Shown here one piece after another: positions 1-10,967 of a stretch of 20,440 nucleotides of DNA; the first letter of the stretch is position 1, and each line of letters begins with the position of its first letter. Below the pieces are notes generated by a model. It worked only from the letters and a program-made list of their open reading frames with translations, made no database searches and was not told where the DNA came from. The DNA comes from Wuchereria bancrofti. Taxonomy: Eukaryota; Nematoda; Chromadorea; Rhabditida; Onchocercidae. The stretch lies in contig SSBO01000039.1 of assembly GCA_005281725.1 (NCBI GenBank), forward strand, positions 8,497 through 28,936. Reading direction: 5' to 3'. The position numbers were made by a program, and so were the translations under genes.

Positions 1-118
1 ACAAAGGATTTAAATCCTTATGTAGTGGGTATTGACTTGCAACAAGAGCATGATTATTAAGGAGCTATCAAATGATCTTTACTCTTTATATAGTAAGAGA
101 TGGGTTTTAATATTGTAG

Positions 119-407
119 CTTGCCAAAGGATGACTATCAGCTTAAAAGACCTTACAATATTTCGACATTGCAAGCAAATTTGATTTGGAACAAAGGAGTA
201 ATTTTTAACACATTAAACAATGTACATACCCTTTTTAAACAGATAAAAATGTCGGGACAAGTAGATAAGCTCAAGTATAGTGGGAAGATGAGTGATGAAA
301 TAATGACTGCTTACATGATATATAACTTGAAACAGTTTTACATTTCTAATGTTCAATTAAAACGAAATTTAGTATTATGGATTAATACAATTTTACTGAT
401 ATATTTG
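119..407 (+). CDS. Unidentified open frame, possible exon
   Basis: The frame is open from about 111 to the stop at 486-488, roughly 125 codons, which is long for DNA this AT-rich. It begins next to an acceptor-like AG at 117-118 (ttaatattgtag). A good donor, g|gtaagt, lies inside it at 408, so an exon of 119-407 is plausible. There is no ATG near the start; the first usable codon is TTG at 120. The translation is rich in Asn, Lys, Ile and Leu, with a hydrophobic stretch near the end. I recognise no family or motif. It could be an internal exon of a gene starting upstream of the window, or a chance open frame. No neighbouring exon supports it. Confidence 0.2.
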
Positions 408-500
408 GTAAGTTATTTGGAGGTTCGCGAGATTATTTCGAGTTTTGCGACAATATGCATTTTGGTAATGTTAAAAGAAAAAGTATAGAAAAGGTGATTA

Positions 501-555
501 TTTCTCTCTCCTTTCCTCTCTCTCTTTCTCTCTATCTTTTCTCTTTCTCTTTCTT
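501..555. repeat. CT-rich low-complexity tract
   Basis: About 55 bases made almost only of C and T, with several tctctc runs. It is a simple-sequence tract of the kind common in introns and intergenic DNA. No gene is attached to it. Confidence 0.8.
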
Positions 556-1345
556 AAGATAATGAGCAAATGATGTAGCTGCAATAATTTTTATTAACTG
601 ATTGGTTAAAAAATTCAAAATTTCAACTTCCATTCGTTTTAAACAGATGTCTGTCTAGGTTATGATAAAAAGAAGTTGAAAAAAGAAAAAGGAATATAAG
701 ATATGATAGGATAAAATGAAATCAGCTGATTAGTTTCTATCTTTTTATCATTGCTGTGATGTTAAAAGATGATAAATAATGGATAAAATGAAACGAATTG
801 AAATAAATGCATTTCTTTTTTTTGTTAAAGAAAAAAGGCGAGGAAGAATTATTTTCCATATTATAACCTATTGCACAATGTTTCTTATAATTTCCCGTTC
901 AACTATGTTTTGCTTATTTCAATTTTGATTTATTTATTCCAGAACAATTAATTCATCTTAAAAAGTTAGCAAAGCAAACAAAATTTGTCAATGATCGAAT
1001 CAAGATAAGCTAATCTACAAATCACTTTAACATTGTGATTTATTTGTTTAAAACTTGAAAATTTTAAGATATTAGCGCAAAAAAAAACGAATTTGCCTAA
1101 TAAGAATGAAATGAAGACAAATGTCATTCAAATAAGATAAAATTATCATTGCTTCAAATAATCAAATTATTTCCAATGCTGATTATATATTACACCGTAA
1201 AATACGTAACATTTTATCATTGTTTTATTGATTTGATAAGATAAAATACGATGATATTTTATCAAAAACAAGAAACAAGTTAATCATTTAGTTTTCATTA
1301 AAATGATATGTGTGTAATGTGATAAAGATTACTTACCATTGTATA
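556..1345. other. AT-rich stretch without a recognisable gene
   Basis: Very AT-rich, full of short A and T runs and stops in all frames. I see no exon with both splice signals, no RNA gene and no clear repeat family. Confidence 0.6.
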
Positions 1346-2568
1346 AGTATAGAAAATTTTTTTCAAAATTTTCTTGCTCCAATGTGGCTGTAAATAAATG
1401 ATTAAATGTATTTGAAATGGTCAAATTTAAGTCTAAATCGACAATTTAAAGCTTAAATCTAAGCCTTTATGTAATAGATTTGTTATCACTTACGTGAATA
1501 AATGTTAATTTTTTCTGATAACTGTTTATCACTGTTTGAATTTCAACACTGATAATAATCTATTGAAAAATTCTGAAAATTCTTTAACATTGAGATAAAA
1601 AATTGCAAACCTTTTCAGGAAAAACAAAATTCTAATATACTAAACTTCTCATTTCCTAATTCGGCGATAAGAAGGAAAAGTTTCAAAAAAAGTGAAAAAA
1701 AGTGTACAAATTATAAAGTAAGATAAAGTAAGATTTCAAATCATTCCTTATCAAATTATCAAAATATCTGTATTCAAATTGTATAACATAAACTAATTTT
1801 TTTAAATGACTCTGTAGTAATAAACATTGCACAATAATGATCGATGTTTGAAATTTATTTAAAAAAAATTAAATTTTAATTGAATAAACTTTTATTATTG
1901 GATAGACTTTAACAGATTAATTAAATTTTGAATTATTTTGGTAGTACTGTTCATTCNAGTATAGAAAATTTTTTTCAAAATTTTCTTGCTCCAATGTGGC
2001 TGTAAATAAATGATTAAATGTATTTGAAATGGTCAAATTTAAGTCTAAATCGACAATTTAAAGCTTAAATCTAAGCCTTTATGTAATAGATTTGTTATCA
2101 CTTACGTGAATAAATGTTAATTTTTTCTGATAACTGTTTATCACTGTTTGAATTTCAACACTGATAATAATCTATTGAAAAATTCTGAAAATTCTTTAAC
2201 ATTGAGATAAAAAATTGCAAACCTTTTCAGGAAAAACAAAATTCTAATATACTAAACTTCTCATTTCCTAATTCGGCGATAAGAAGGAAAAGTTTCAAAA
2301 AAAGTGAAAAAAAGTGTACAAATTATAAAGTAAGATAAAGTAAGATTTCAAATCATTCCTTATCAAATTATCAAAATATCTGTATTCAAATTGTATAACA
2401 TAAACTAATTTTTTTAAATGACTCTGTAGTAATAAACATTGCACAATAATGATCGATGTTTGAAATTTATTTAAAAAAAATTAAATTTTAATTGAATAAA
2501 CTTTTATTATTGGATAGACTTTAACAGATTAATTAAATTTTGAATTATTTTGGTAGTACTGTTCATTC
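1346..2568. repeat. Exact 611-bp direct duplication around N at 1957
   Basis: Copy 1 is 1346-1956 and copy 2 is 1958-2568, at a constant offset of 612. Copy 1 ends flush at the N and copy 2 begins flush after it. I found no mismatch reading the two side by side. Sequence continues uniquely past 2568. This is the pattern of two contigs whose overlapping ends were scaffolded without being merged. Confidence 0.9.
1957..1957. other. Single-N gap between overlapping contigs
   Basis: One N marks the join. The flanks repeat each other, so the gap has negative true length. Confidence 0.9.
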
Positions 2569-3056
2569 TGTGAAATAAAAAGTTATTGCTATTTTTTTTC
2601 TTTTACCAAAAAAAAAAATCATAGTAATGTATGCTTTTTATGTAAAATTTGAAAAAGTCTTCGTTATACATTTCATTTCATTCATACAGTTCTTTCAACA
2701 TTTCAATGATAATATCTCCTATAATTCGATTTTTTTGAAAGCTTTCAAACTTCTAAAATTGATTTATTTGATTATCATTTCGAAAATAAAATCCATCCTG
2801 GACATTGGATCTAAAATTTGCTTCAAATTTTAGCTATTGCAACTACTCATGCACTTTTCAAATTTTTCAGTGGCGCAAAAAGCACTTTGATAATTGTTCA
2901 TTCGTTTTAGAATTTTGTTGACGACAGAATTCTTTAAGTTATACTGAAAAATAATATCCCAGATTAGAGTTTATTGCATAATTATTTTGAAATTTTTTGT
3001 TAAGTTAGAATTTACTGTTAGAGCTAATATATTTAGCTAAATAAATCTCTTTGCAG

Positions 3057-3292
3057 CGACCAGTTCTTACATATATCTTTGCGATCTTGGAATTAGAACC
3101 GATTAAAATGTTTCCAACAAATTTGGACGAATTTGAAGGAATTAGCTACTTGATCCACAACGATGCGAAATGTATGAAGAGATGGCTATGAATTTACGAA
3201 TTAACGAAAAACTACGCCAGAAGACAGATAATGTGCAAAGTTGATGGTCATTTTGTTGGAGAACTGAAACTGGATAATTTGCATTTAAAAAG
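3057..3292 (+). pseudogene. Redundant copy of LRR-gene exon
   Basis: Identical to 4708-4943, including its acceptor (ctttgcag), its donor and its in-frame TGA (here 3189-3191). It sits in the contig fragment that duplicates its neighbour. It is probably the same locus counted twice and should not be read as a second gene copy. The downstream exons at 5439 and 5808 have no counterpart on this side of the gap. Confidence 0.6.
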
Positions 3293-3668
3293 GTTTTTTT
3301 TTAATTCAATAATATAAATAAACAATTTTTCTTCGTTCGTTAAGCAAGTTCCCCATTGGTGAGCCTTTGATTAGCTAAACAGATGATGAGATTCACACGA
3401 TTTAAGTATTTTCTATAATTAGATTATTTTTCAGAGATATTACAGTGAATGGCTTGTTGTAATCTGAATGAGATGCAGACTTTCTCAATTATAATTTTAG
3501 GGAAGTTGTGCACTACGTTAACATTAGCCTATTTTGAGGATCATTTGCAACTTTTCATTTATTCCAAATTCTTTGAACTCATCTAAAAGCTTTCTTTTTT
3601 GTTAGCTTTCTACTTCATCGTTATTTAATTTTTTATTGTTTGCCTATTTTGAAATTATTTTGAGATTG

Positions 3669-3669
3669 N
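3669..3669. other. Single-N gap between overlapping contigs
   Basis: One N. The sequence on its right repeats 2019-3668 on its left. Confidence 0.9.
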
Positions 3670-4707
3670 TGTATTTGAAATGGTCAAATTTAAGTCTAAA
3701 TCGACAATTTAAAGCTTAAATCTAAGCCTTTATGTAATAGATTTGTTATCACTTACGTGAATAAATGTTAATTTTTTCTGATAACTGTTTATCACTGTTT
3801 GAATTTCAACACTGATAATAATCTATTGAAAAATTCTGAAAATTCTTTAACATTGAGATAAAAAATTGCAAACCTTTTCAGGAAAAACAAAATTCTAATA
3901 TACTAAACTTCTCATTTCCTAATTCGGCGATAAGAAGGAAAAGTTTCAAAAAAAGTGAAAAAAAGTGTACAAATTATAAAGTAAGATAAAGTAAGATTTC
4001 AAATCATTCCTTATCAAATTATCAAAATATCTGTATTCAAATTGTATAACATAAACTAATTTTTTTAAATGACTCTGTAGTAATAAACATTGCACAATAA
4101 TGATCGATGTTTGAAATTTATTTAAAAAAAATTAAATTTTAATTGAATAAACTTTTATTATTGGATAGACTTTAACAGATTAATTAAATTTTGAATTATT
4201 TTGGTAGTACTGTTCATTCTGTGAAATAAAAAGTTATTGCTATTTTTTTTCTTTTACCAAAAAAAAAAATCATAGTAATGTATGCTTTTTATGTAAAATT
4301 TGAAAAAGTCTTCGTTATACATTTCATTTCATTCATACAGTTCTTTCAACATTTCAATGATAATATCTCCTATAATTCGATTTTTTTGAAAGCTTTCAAA
4401 CTTCTAAAATTGATTTATTTGATTATCATTTCGAAAATAAAATCCATCCTGGACATTGGATCTAAAATTTGCTTCAAATTTTAGCTATTGCAACTACTCA
4501 TGCACTTTTCAAATTTTTCAGTGGCGCAAAAAGCACTTTGATAATTGTTCATTCGTTTTAGAATTTTGTTGACGACAGAATTCTTTAAGTTATACTGAAA
4601 AATAATATCCCAGATTAGAGTTTATTGCATAATTATTTTGAAATTTTTTGTTAAGTTAGAATTTACTGTTAGAGCTAATATATTTAGCTAAATAAATCTC
4701 TTTGCAG

Positions 4708-5958
4708 CGACCAGTTCTTACATATATCTTTGCGATCTTGGAATTAGAACCGATTAAAATGTTTCCAACAAATTTGGACGAATTTGAAGGAATTAGCTAC
4801 TTGATCCACAACGATGCGAAATGTATGAAGAGATGGCTATGAATTTACGAATTAACGAAAAACTACGCCAGAAGACAGATAATGTGCAAAGTTGATGGTC
4901 ATTTTGTTGGAGAACTGAAACTGGATAATTTGCATTTAAAAAGGTTTTTTTTTAATTCAATAATATAAATAAACAATTTTTCTTCGTTCGTTAAGCAAGT
5001 TCCCCATTGGTGAGCCTTTGATTAGCTAAACAGATGATGAGATTCACACGATTTAAGTATTTTCTATAATTAGATTATTTTTCAGAGATATTACAGTGAA
5101 TGGCTTGTTGTAATCTGAATGAGATGCAGACTTTCTCAATTATAATTTTAGGGAAGTTGTGCACTACGTTAACATTAGCCTATTTTGAGGATCATTTGCA
5201 ACTTTTCATTTATTCCAAATTCTTTGAACTCATCTAAAAGCTTTCTTTTTTGTTAGCTTTCTACTTCATCGTTATTTAATTTTTTATTGTTTGCCTATTT
5301 TGAAATTATTTTGAGATTGAAATCAATGCTGTAGAATGGAGAATTATGCAATCGGACGTTCGTAGAGATGGAATTATGGAAAAAAAGTTTGAAAAAAATT
5401 TTTCCGTGTTTTATGTGACAGTGTATCCTGTATTTTAGCATTGACCATTTAAAATATTTATCATCATTTATTACACGCTTGGATCTTATTGGAAATAAAT
5501 TCACCGACTTGTGCATTTTTGAGCCTTTTCGACGTTTAACTCATTTACGACTTTTTAATAATCCTATTACCAGGTTAGTTTCGTAGCTTATTTCGATTCT
5601 AAAAATTTGTTCTTTAGTGAAAATTATTCTTTATTACTATAAACGATATCAATTATAATGCTAATGTTATCGCAATTATTAAGCTGATTAACTTATAATT
5701 TGTCATATTTGGAAATATTTGGAAAGTTGCAATCATCAGTGTTCTTGTAAATATGTGTTCTCTATTAGTTACAATTTAATTTATTTAATTAAATACACCA
5801 TCTTCAGTTTTAAAGGTATAAGTATGTTGCCACAGTTGGATTATCTGAGTGTAATCGAAATAACCATAAACAATTTGGATATTAAGGATGACTTTCCATT
5901 GGGAAAGATTGGAATGTTGGAATTTGAAGAGTCAGGACAATCGGTCAAACATCGCTAA
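4708..5958 (+). CDS. LRR gene resembling RabGGTase alpha C-terminus, broken
   Basis: Three exons: 4708-4943, 5439-5573 and 5808-5958 (stop TAA 5956-5958). Acceptors are ctttgcag, tattttag and tcttcag; donors are ag|gttttt and ag|gttagt. Both introns are phase 2 and join in frame. Exon 2 and the start of exon 3 give leucine-rich repeats (e.g. ITRLDLIGNKF, LTHLRLFNNPIT, MLPQLDYLSV). The end of exon 1 (VDGHFVGELKLDNLHLK) leads into them. A helical exon followed by these repeats recalls the alpha subunit of Rab geranylgeranyltransferase, which binds Rab/REP in the cytosol to prenylate Rab GTPases; that assignment is by memory of the family. The prenyltransferase-repeat half is not in the window. 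Exon 1 is not one clean frame: good coding moves from 4708-4821 to a second frame at 4821-4889, then back from 4888, both shifts at AAA runs. Read straight, it hits TGA at 4840-4842. This is either base error or a pseudogene. Confidence 0.55.
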
Positions 5959-6486
5959 TTCATCTCAGATTTAAGTGAAATTGTTTGTCACTGTCAATAT
6001 TCTATTAATGCATATTTCTATTTGTTGCATATCTTTGTTAATCTAAAGCATATTTCTACTCAAAGAACTTAGGTTGGATACAGAATAGTTCCTTTGCGAT
6101 TTCTCAGAGATGATTGTCGTAGATTTTGTCAAGCATGCTTTTAGAGATTTTTGAACTGGTATTTTCCGTTATTCGTCGGGTAGTTTGTAGCTTCTATGTC
6201 AAAAAAGTGGATCAATTTTTGAGTAGCTAAACCAATTGATTTTCTGCAGGGAAAATGGTTTCTGAACTTATCAACTAAATAACGTTGAATTGTGATAATT
6301 GTCTGCAGGACGGAAGTAATAATATAAACAAATCGATAACTTTTGAGACAGAAGCGGCAATCTAGGCATTAGACAGCATTGAAGACCAACAATACACATA
6401 TATTGATAATGATTTGCAGTTATGTTTTTCTGTAGTAACAAAAAGTTGTTCGACGATAAATTAATAAAAATTAAGTGCATTTTCAG
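5959..6486. other. No recognisable gene; LRR gene downstream region
   Basis: Follows the stop of the LRR gene and leads to a decayed copy of its last exon. A short open run near 6075-6145 in one frame looked mildly coding but has no convincing splice pair. Nothing else is supported. Confidence 0.5.
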
Positions 6487-6550
6487 TTTTATCGGCATGT
6501 TGCCACAGTTGAATTATCGAAGTGTTATCGAAGTGGCCATAAACAATTAG
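6487..6550 (+). pseudogene. Decayed second copy of LRR-gene third exon
   Basis: After an intact acceptor (tttcag at 6481-6486) comes the same one-base phase and the same opening as the exon at 5808, including the stretch encoding MLPQL. Similarity continues to about 6580, at roughly 80% identity by eye. The reading frame meets TAG at 6548-6550 where the first copy has TTG. The flanks show little similarity, so this looks like an exon-sized duplication about 680 bases downstream that has since lost function. An alternative terminal exon ending at the TAG is possible but less likely. Confidence 0.55.
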
Positions 6551-7320
6551 TATATTAAGGAGAACTTTGCACTGAATATTAGAATTTGGAAAAACGACGA
6601 TAAGTAATAAATTGTTTTTGCTAATTTTGCTATGTTCTTACTTTTTCAAATTTTTATTTTATGTTGAGATACTTGCTTACTTCGAGTTCAAAAATGAGCT
6701 TAAAATTTGAAGCAGTTGTTGGTTTTTTTCTTTTTGTCTTTTTTATCACAGCTTATGTTTAACTTTTACAATTTTGCAACGAAATATGCTTTTTAATCAA
6801 ATAATTATACCTGTGGATTTCTTTTGTTTAATTGTATTATAGATGTATGAAATTGATGCATATTGGTTGTTAAGGTAATATGCAAACCGATGTACTCATT
6901 ATTACATCCATTTGATTATGAGAAATGGCATTTGTAGTTTAAACAATCCATTCTCCCAGGTAACAAACACTGCGACATAGGCAATTCTTATAGGAGGACA
7001 TTAAAAATAAACAAAATTTGGTGACATAAGAAAAGTGCTATAAATGCAGCAACATAGGAAGTAAAGGAAAAAAGAGGGTAGAGGCTTTTATGAGTGTCTC
7101 TAGAAATGTAATCATGGTAGAGTTTGAGAGGATCGATTTAAGTAGGGGCTGGCATTGATCGACTAGATCATAGAACAGGTTTGTATTCCATTAAAGGAGG
7201 AGGGTATTACAGTCTAAATTGTCAACTGCTGCATTCAGTTTTCCTGCTATTGTTTACTCACCTTTAATTCTTATTTCTTTTATTTGTTACCAATTAATTT
7301 AAAATTTTTATCTAACATAG
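6551..7320. other. No recognisable gene; purine-rich patch
   Basis: Mostly AT-rich. About 7050-7210 is richer in G and purines than its surroundings and contains two GATCGA sites, at 7133-7138 and 7157-7162. I cannot assign it to a repeat family, tRNA or exon. Confidence 0.4.
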
Positions 7321-7397
7321 AATTATTTACACAAATACCAAATGATATAGAAATTCGGATAGTTACTTTATTGAATTACCTAGAGCTAGCTATTCAG
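7321..7397 (+). CDS. Orphan coding exon, unidentified
   Basis: A 77-base block bounded by an acceptor (tctaacatag, ending 7320) and a donor (cag|gtatta). It needs one base from an upstream exon, then reads 25 codons, including TQIPNDIEIRIVTLLNYLEL, and ends in phase 0. Base use by codon position looks coding: GAT, GAA, GTT, GAG and GCT are frequent. The wider frame is open from 7218 to TGA at 7461-7463. It lies 1.4 kb downstream of the LRR gene on the same strand and could be one of its last exons, because RabGGTase alpha ends in a short helical tail. No donor in the 5808 exon gives the matching phase, so this link is unproven. An identical copy lies at 9387-9463. Confidence 0.4.
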
Positions 7398-8832
7398 GTA
7401 TTAATTAAACCAGGTGACTTATTGTTCATTCATAATTCTTTAAAACATTTCGAGATGGCATGATTATGTCTAATATTTAATTGTAGATACTGTATTTAAA
7501 GTATACTGAGAAAGTAAGAAATACATTTATAGAATTTTCGGTATGATTTTTATGTTTTCAATTTCCATCCAACCATATATCATCATTGTGAACATGTGGT
7601 TGTAAAAAAAAGTTGGGTAGAAATGATTCTTTCTTCAAATCTTTTTCAAGTTTTCTTTTAAAATTTTAAACTTTAAGAAAGACTAATAAATGAAAAATTT
7701 ATGGGAGATAATTTCCATAAATTCTTCCCGAATTTTCATCTTCATTTCAAGTCTTTCTCATCATAAACAATATATAAAATGTTTGCAAATAATTCTTTCT
7801 TTTTAATCTTTAATTATTTACATAAAAAAGAAAAATTTTACATTTCTTCGTCTTAATTTGAATCCTATTCTAATTTAGCTATTTTAAAAATAATAGAAAA
7901 AAATGACTGCAAAAATTCTTTATCTGTTTTTATATTTATTTTATTTGATGGAAAATTTATATCATATTATAATATTAGATCAAATTATATAAAAATATGG
8001 ACATTTTATTGTGGCAGTATGTCAGTTACTTTAATCGTTTATCTTTTCAACTCATCCAACGATTAAATGATTGAACGATCCGATCAGATGAATATTCTAT
8101 GAATTCCGGTAATTGTGCGCAAATATTTGACAACAGTATAATTTCAATACCTATAAAATAATTAAAAATTTACAACATCACTCTTACTCTTTTCTAAAAT
8201 TTGCTTTGTTGTCAAAATACTTCCAAAGTTTATTTTTAGGCAAATTTTCAAATCTTATCACTAAGTGAAAAAATAAATTTTAAAGGACGAAAAAAAGACA
8301 AACTTCAGTACCAGAAAAAAGAAATAAACCTTACTTTAACATAGATTATTTGATGAAAATTTTTTTTTATCAAGAAAGATAATCAAATAATAATTGTTTA
8401 AACATTTGATATAAAAAATGATGAAAATGACGAATACATTGTTTGCCTTTTTTTTTATCAAAAAAAATTTCATTTCAACTTGTTTAAAATCTCATTTAAT
8501 GATTTATGCATTTTTTTTGAAATGATCATCACATTAAGAGAGAAGTGAGAAACGCATTTTTAATGTTTGTTTCAATCTGGGAAAAATCAAAGGTCAACAG
8601 TCGAAGGTGCTCCACTTCACATCTATTTTTATCACATTTCGTTTGCGATGATGAATTTTTTTTGCTTCTCTATCACAACTGTCACATCAGTTTCATTCTT
8701 CGAGAGATGTACTTGTATTGGTGTATTGACTGATAAATATCACCGGATGTTCATGTTCATTCAAATGCGTCTGCTAATCTTTTTGTCATGTGAACTATTT
8801 TAATGGTCAAAATTATCATTGTATCGATTTAA
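7398..8832. other. AT-rich stretch, no supported gene
   Basis: Dominated by A and T runs. It includes a 10-base inverted pair (8345-8354 with 8382-8391) that could fold as a hairpin. Two overlapping frames near 8545-8803 give 62 and 78 codons, but neither shows splice signals or protein-like composition. The same content recurs at 9464-10898. Confidence 0.5.
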
Positions 8833-8836
8833 NAGN
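8833..8836. other. Gap N-AG-N
   Basis: Two Ns enclose the dinucleotide AG. The two bases look like a leftover fragment between two overlapping contigs and fit neither flank when the repeats are aligned. Confidence 0.85.
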
Positions 8837-9386
8837 ATTTTGCAACGAAATATGCTTTTTAATCAAATAATTATACCTGTGGATTTCTTTTGTTTAATTG
8901 TATTATAGATGTATGAAATTGATGCATATTGGTTGTTAAGGTAATATGCAAACCGATGTACTCATTATTACATCCATTTGATTATGAGAAATGGCATTTG
9001 TAGTTTAAACAATCCATTCTCCCAGGTAACAAACACTGCGACATAGGCAATTCTTATAGGAGGACATTAAAAATAAACAAAATTTGGTGACATAAGAAAA
9101 GTGCTATAAATGCAGCAACATAGGAAGTAAAGGAAAAAAGAGGGTAGAGGCTTTTATGAGTGTCTCTAGAAATGTAATCATGGTAGAGTTTGAGAGGATC
9201 GATTTAAGTAGGGGCTGGCATTGATCGACTAGATCATAGAACAGGTTTGTATTCCATTAAAGGAGGAGGGTATTACAGTCTAAATTGTCAACTGCTGCAT
9301 TCAGTTTTCCTGCTATTGTTTACTCACCTTTAATTCTTATTTCTTTTATTTGTTACCAATTAATTTAAAATTTTTATCTAACATAG

Positions 9387-9463
9387 AATTATTTACACAA
9401 ATACCAAATGATATAGAAATTCGGATAGTTACTTTATTGAATTACCTAGAGCTAGCTATTCAG
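9387..9463 (+). CDS. Redundant copy of orphan exon
   Basis: Identical to 7321-7397 with the same acceptor and donor, inside the second copy of the duplicated contig end. It is probably the same locus represented twice. Confidence 0.35.
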
Positions 9464-10967
9464 GTATTAATTAAACCAGGTGACTTATTGTTCATTCATA
9501 ATTCTTTAAAACATTTCGAGATGGCATGATTATGTCTAATATTTAATTGTAGATACTGTATTTAAAGTATACTGAGAAAGTAAGAAATACATTTATAGAA
9601 TTTTCGGTATGATTTTTATGTTTTCAATTTCCATCCAACCATATATCATCATTGTGAACATGTGGTTGTAAAAAAAAGTTGGGTAGAAATGATTCTTTCT
9701 TCAAATCTTTTTCAAGTTTTCTTTTAAAATTTTAAACTTTAAGAAAGACTAATAAATGAAAAATTTATGGGAGATAATTTCCATAAATTCTTCCCGAATT
9801 TTCATCTTCATTTCAAGTCTTTCTCATCATAAACAATATATAAAATGTTTGCAAATAATTCTTTCTTTTTAATCTTTAATTATTTACATAAAAAAGAAAA
9901 ATTTTACATTTCTTCGTCTTAATTTGAATCCTATTCTAATTTAGCTATTTTAAAAATAATAGAAAAAAATGACTGCAAAAATTCTTTATCTGTTTTTATA
10001 TTTATTTTATTTGATGGAAAATTTATATCATATTATAATATTAGATCAAATTATATAAAAATATGGACATTTTATTGTGGCAGTATGTCAGTTACTTTAA
10101 TCGTTTATCTTTTCAACTCATCCAACGATTAAATGATTGAACGATCCGATCAGATGAATATTCTATGAATTCCGGTAATTGTGCGCAAATATTTGACAAC
10201 AGTATAATTTCAATACCTATAAAATAATTAAAAATTTACAACATCACTCTTACTCTTTTCTAAAATTTGCTTTGTTGTCAAAATACTTCCAAAGTTTATT
10301 TTTAGGCAAATTTTCAAATCTTATCACTAAGTGAAAAAATAAATTTTAAAGGACGAAAAAAAGACAAACTTCAGTACCAGAAAAAAGAAATAAACCTTAC
10401 TTTAACATAGATTATTTGATGAAAATTTTTTTTTATCAAGAAAGATAATCAAATAATAATTGTTTAAACATTTGATATAAAAAATGATGAAAATGACGAA
10501 TACATTGTTTGCCTTTTTTTTTATCAAAAAAAATTTCATTTCAACTTGTTTAAAATCTCATTTAATGATTTATGCATTTTTTTTGAAATGATCATCACAT
10601 TAAGAGAGAAGTGAGAAACGCATTTTTAATGTTTGTTTCAATCTGGGAAAAATCAAAGGTCAACAGTCGAAGGTGCTCCACTTCACATCTATTTTTATCA
10701 CATTTCGTTTGCGATGATGAATTTTTTTTGCTTCTCTATCACAACTGTCACATCAGTTTCATTCTTCGAGAGATGTACTTGTATTGGTGTATTGACTGAT
10801 AAATATCACCGGATGTTCATGTTCATTCAAATGCGTCTGCTAATCTTTTTGTCATGTGAACTATTTTAATGGTCAAAATTATCATTGTATCGATTTAAGA
10901 AATGAATCAATGCATTTAAAATTTGTCATTTTATTTATTTGTATTTGATAAAGGAAGGAGAATTTAA

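Larger units (their letters stand above)
2019..5319. repeat. Exact 1650-bp direct duplication around N at 3669
   Basis: Copy 1 is 2019-3668 and copy 2 is 3670-5319, at a constant offset of 1651. Both copies include the first exon of the LRR gene (3057-3292 and 4708-4943). The piece 1958-3668 between two Ns is covered entirely by its neighbours, since its first 61 bases also occur at 1346-1406. It adds no unique sequence. Confidence 0.9.
6771..10898. repeat. Exact 2062-bp direct duplication around N-AG-N
   Basis: Copy 1 is 6771-8832 and copy 2 is 8837-10898, at a constant offset of 2066. Copy 1 ends flush at the first N and copy 2 starts flush after the last. Encoded open frames in the two copies are identical. 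Sequence after 10898 and before 6771 is unique. This is best explained as an unmerged contig overlap. Confidence 0.9.

Noticed and set aside
2627..2833. 68-codon open frame, present again at 4278-4484
   Set aside because: Hydrophobic, low-complexity translation with no splice or start context. The duplication is the contig overlap, so the second copy is not independent support.
2871..2940. Possible exon after tttttcag (WRKKHFDNCSFVLEFC), also at 4522
   Set aside because: The frame stops after 16 codons and no donor fits. It could be a further broken exon of the LRR gene but is not supported.
4840..4842. In-frame TGA as selenocysteine or programmed readthrough
   Set aside because: The surrounding coding signal moves to another frame on both sides of it, so base-count errors or decay explain it better.
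8545..8803. Two overlapping + strand frames of 62 and 78 codons, repeated at 10611-10869
   Set aside because: Neither shows coding-like codon pattern, splice signals or recognisable motifs. Their repetition comes from the duplicated contig end.
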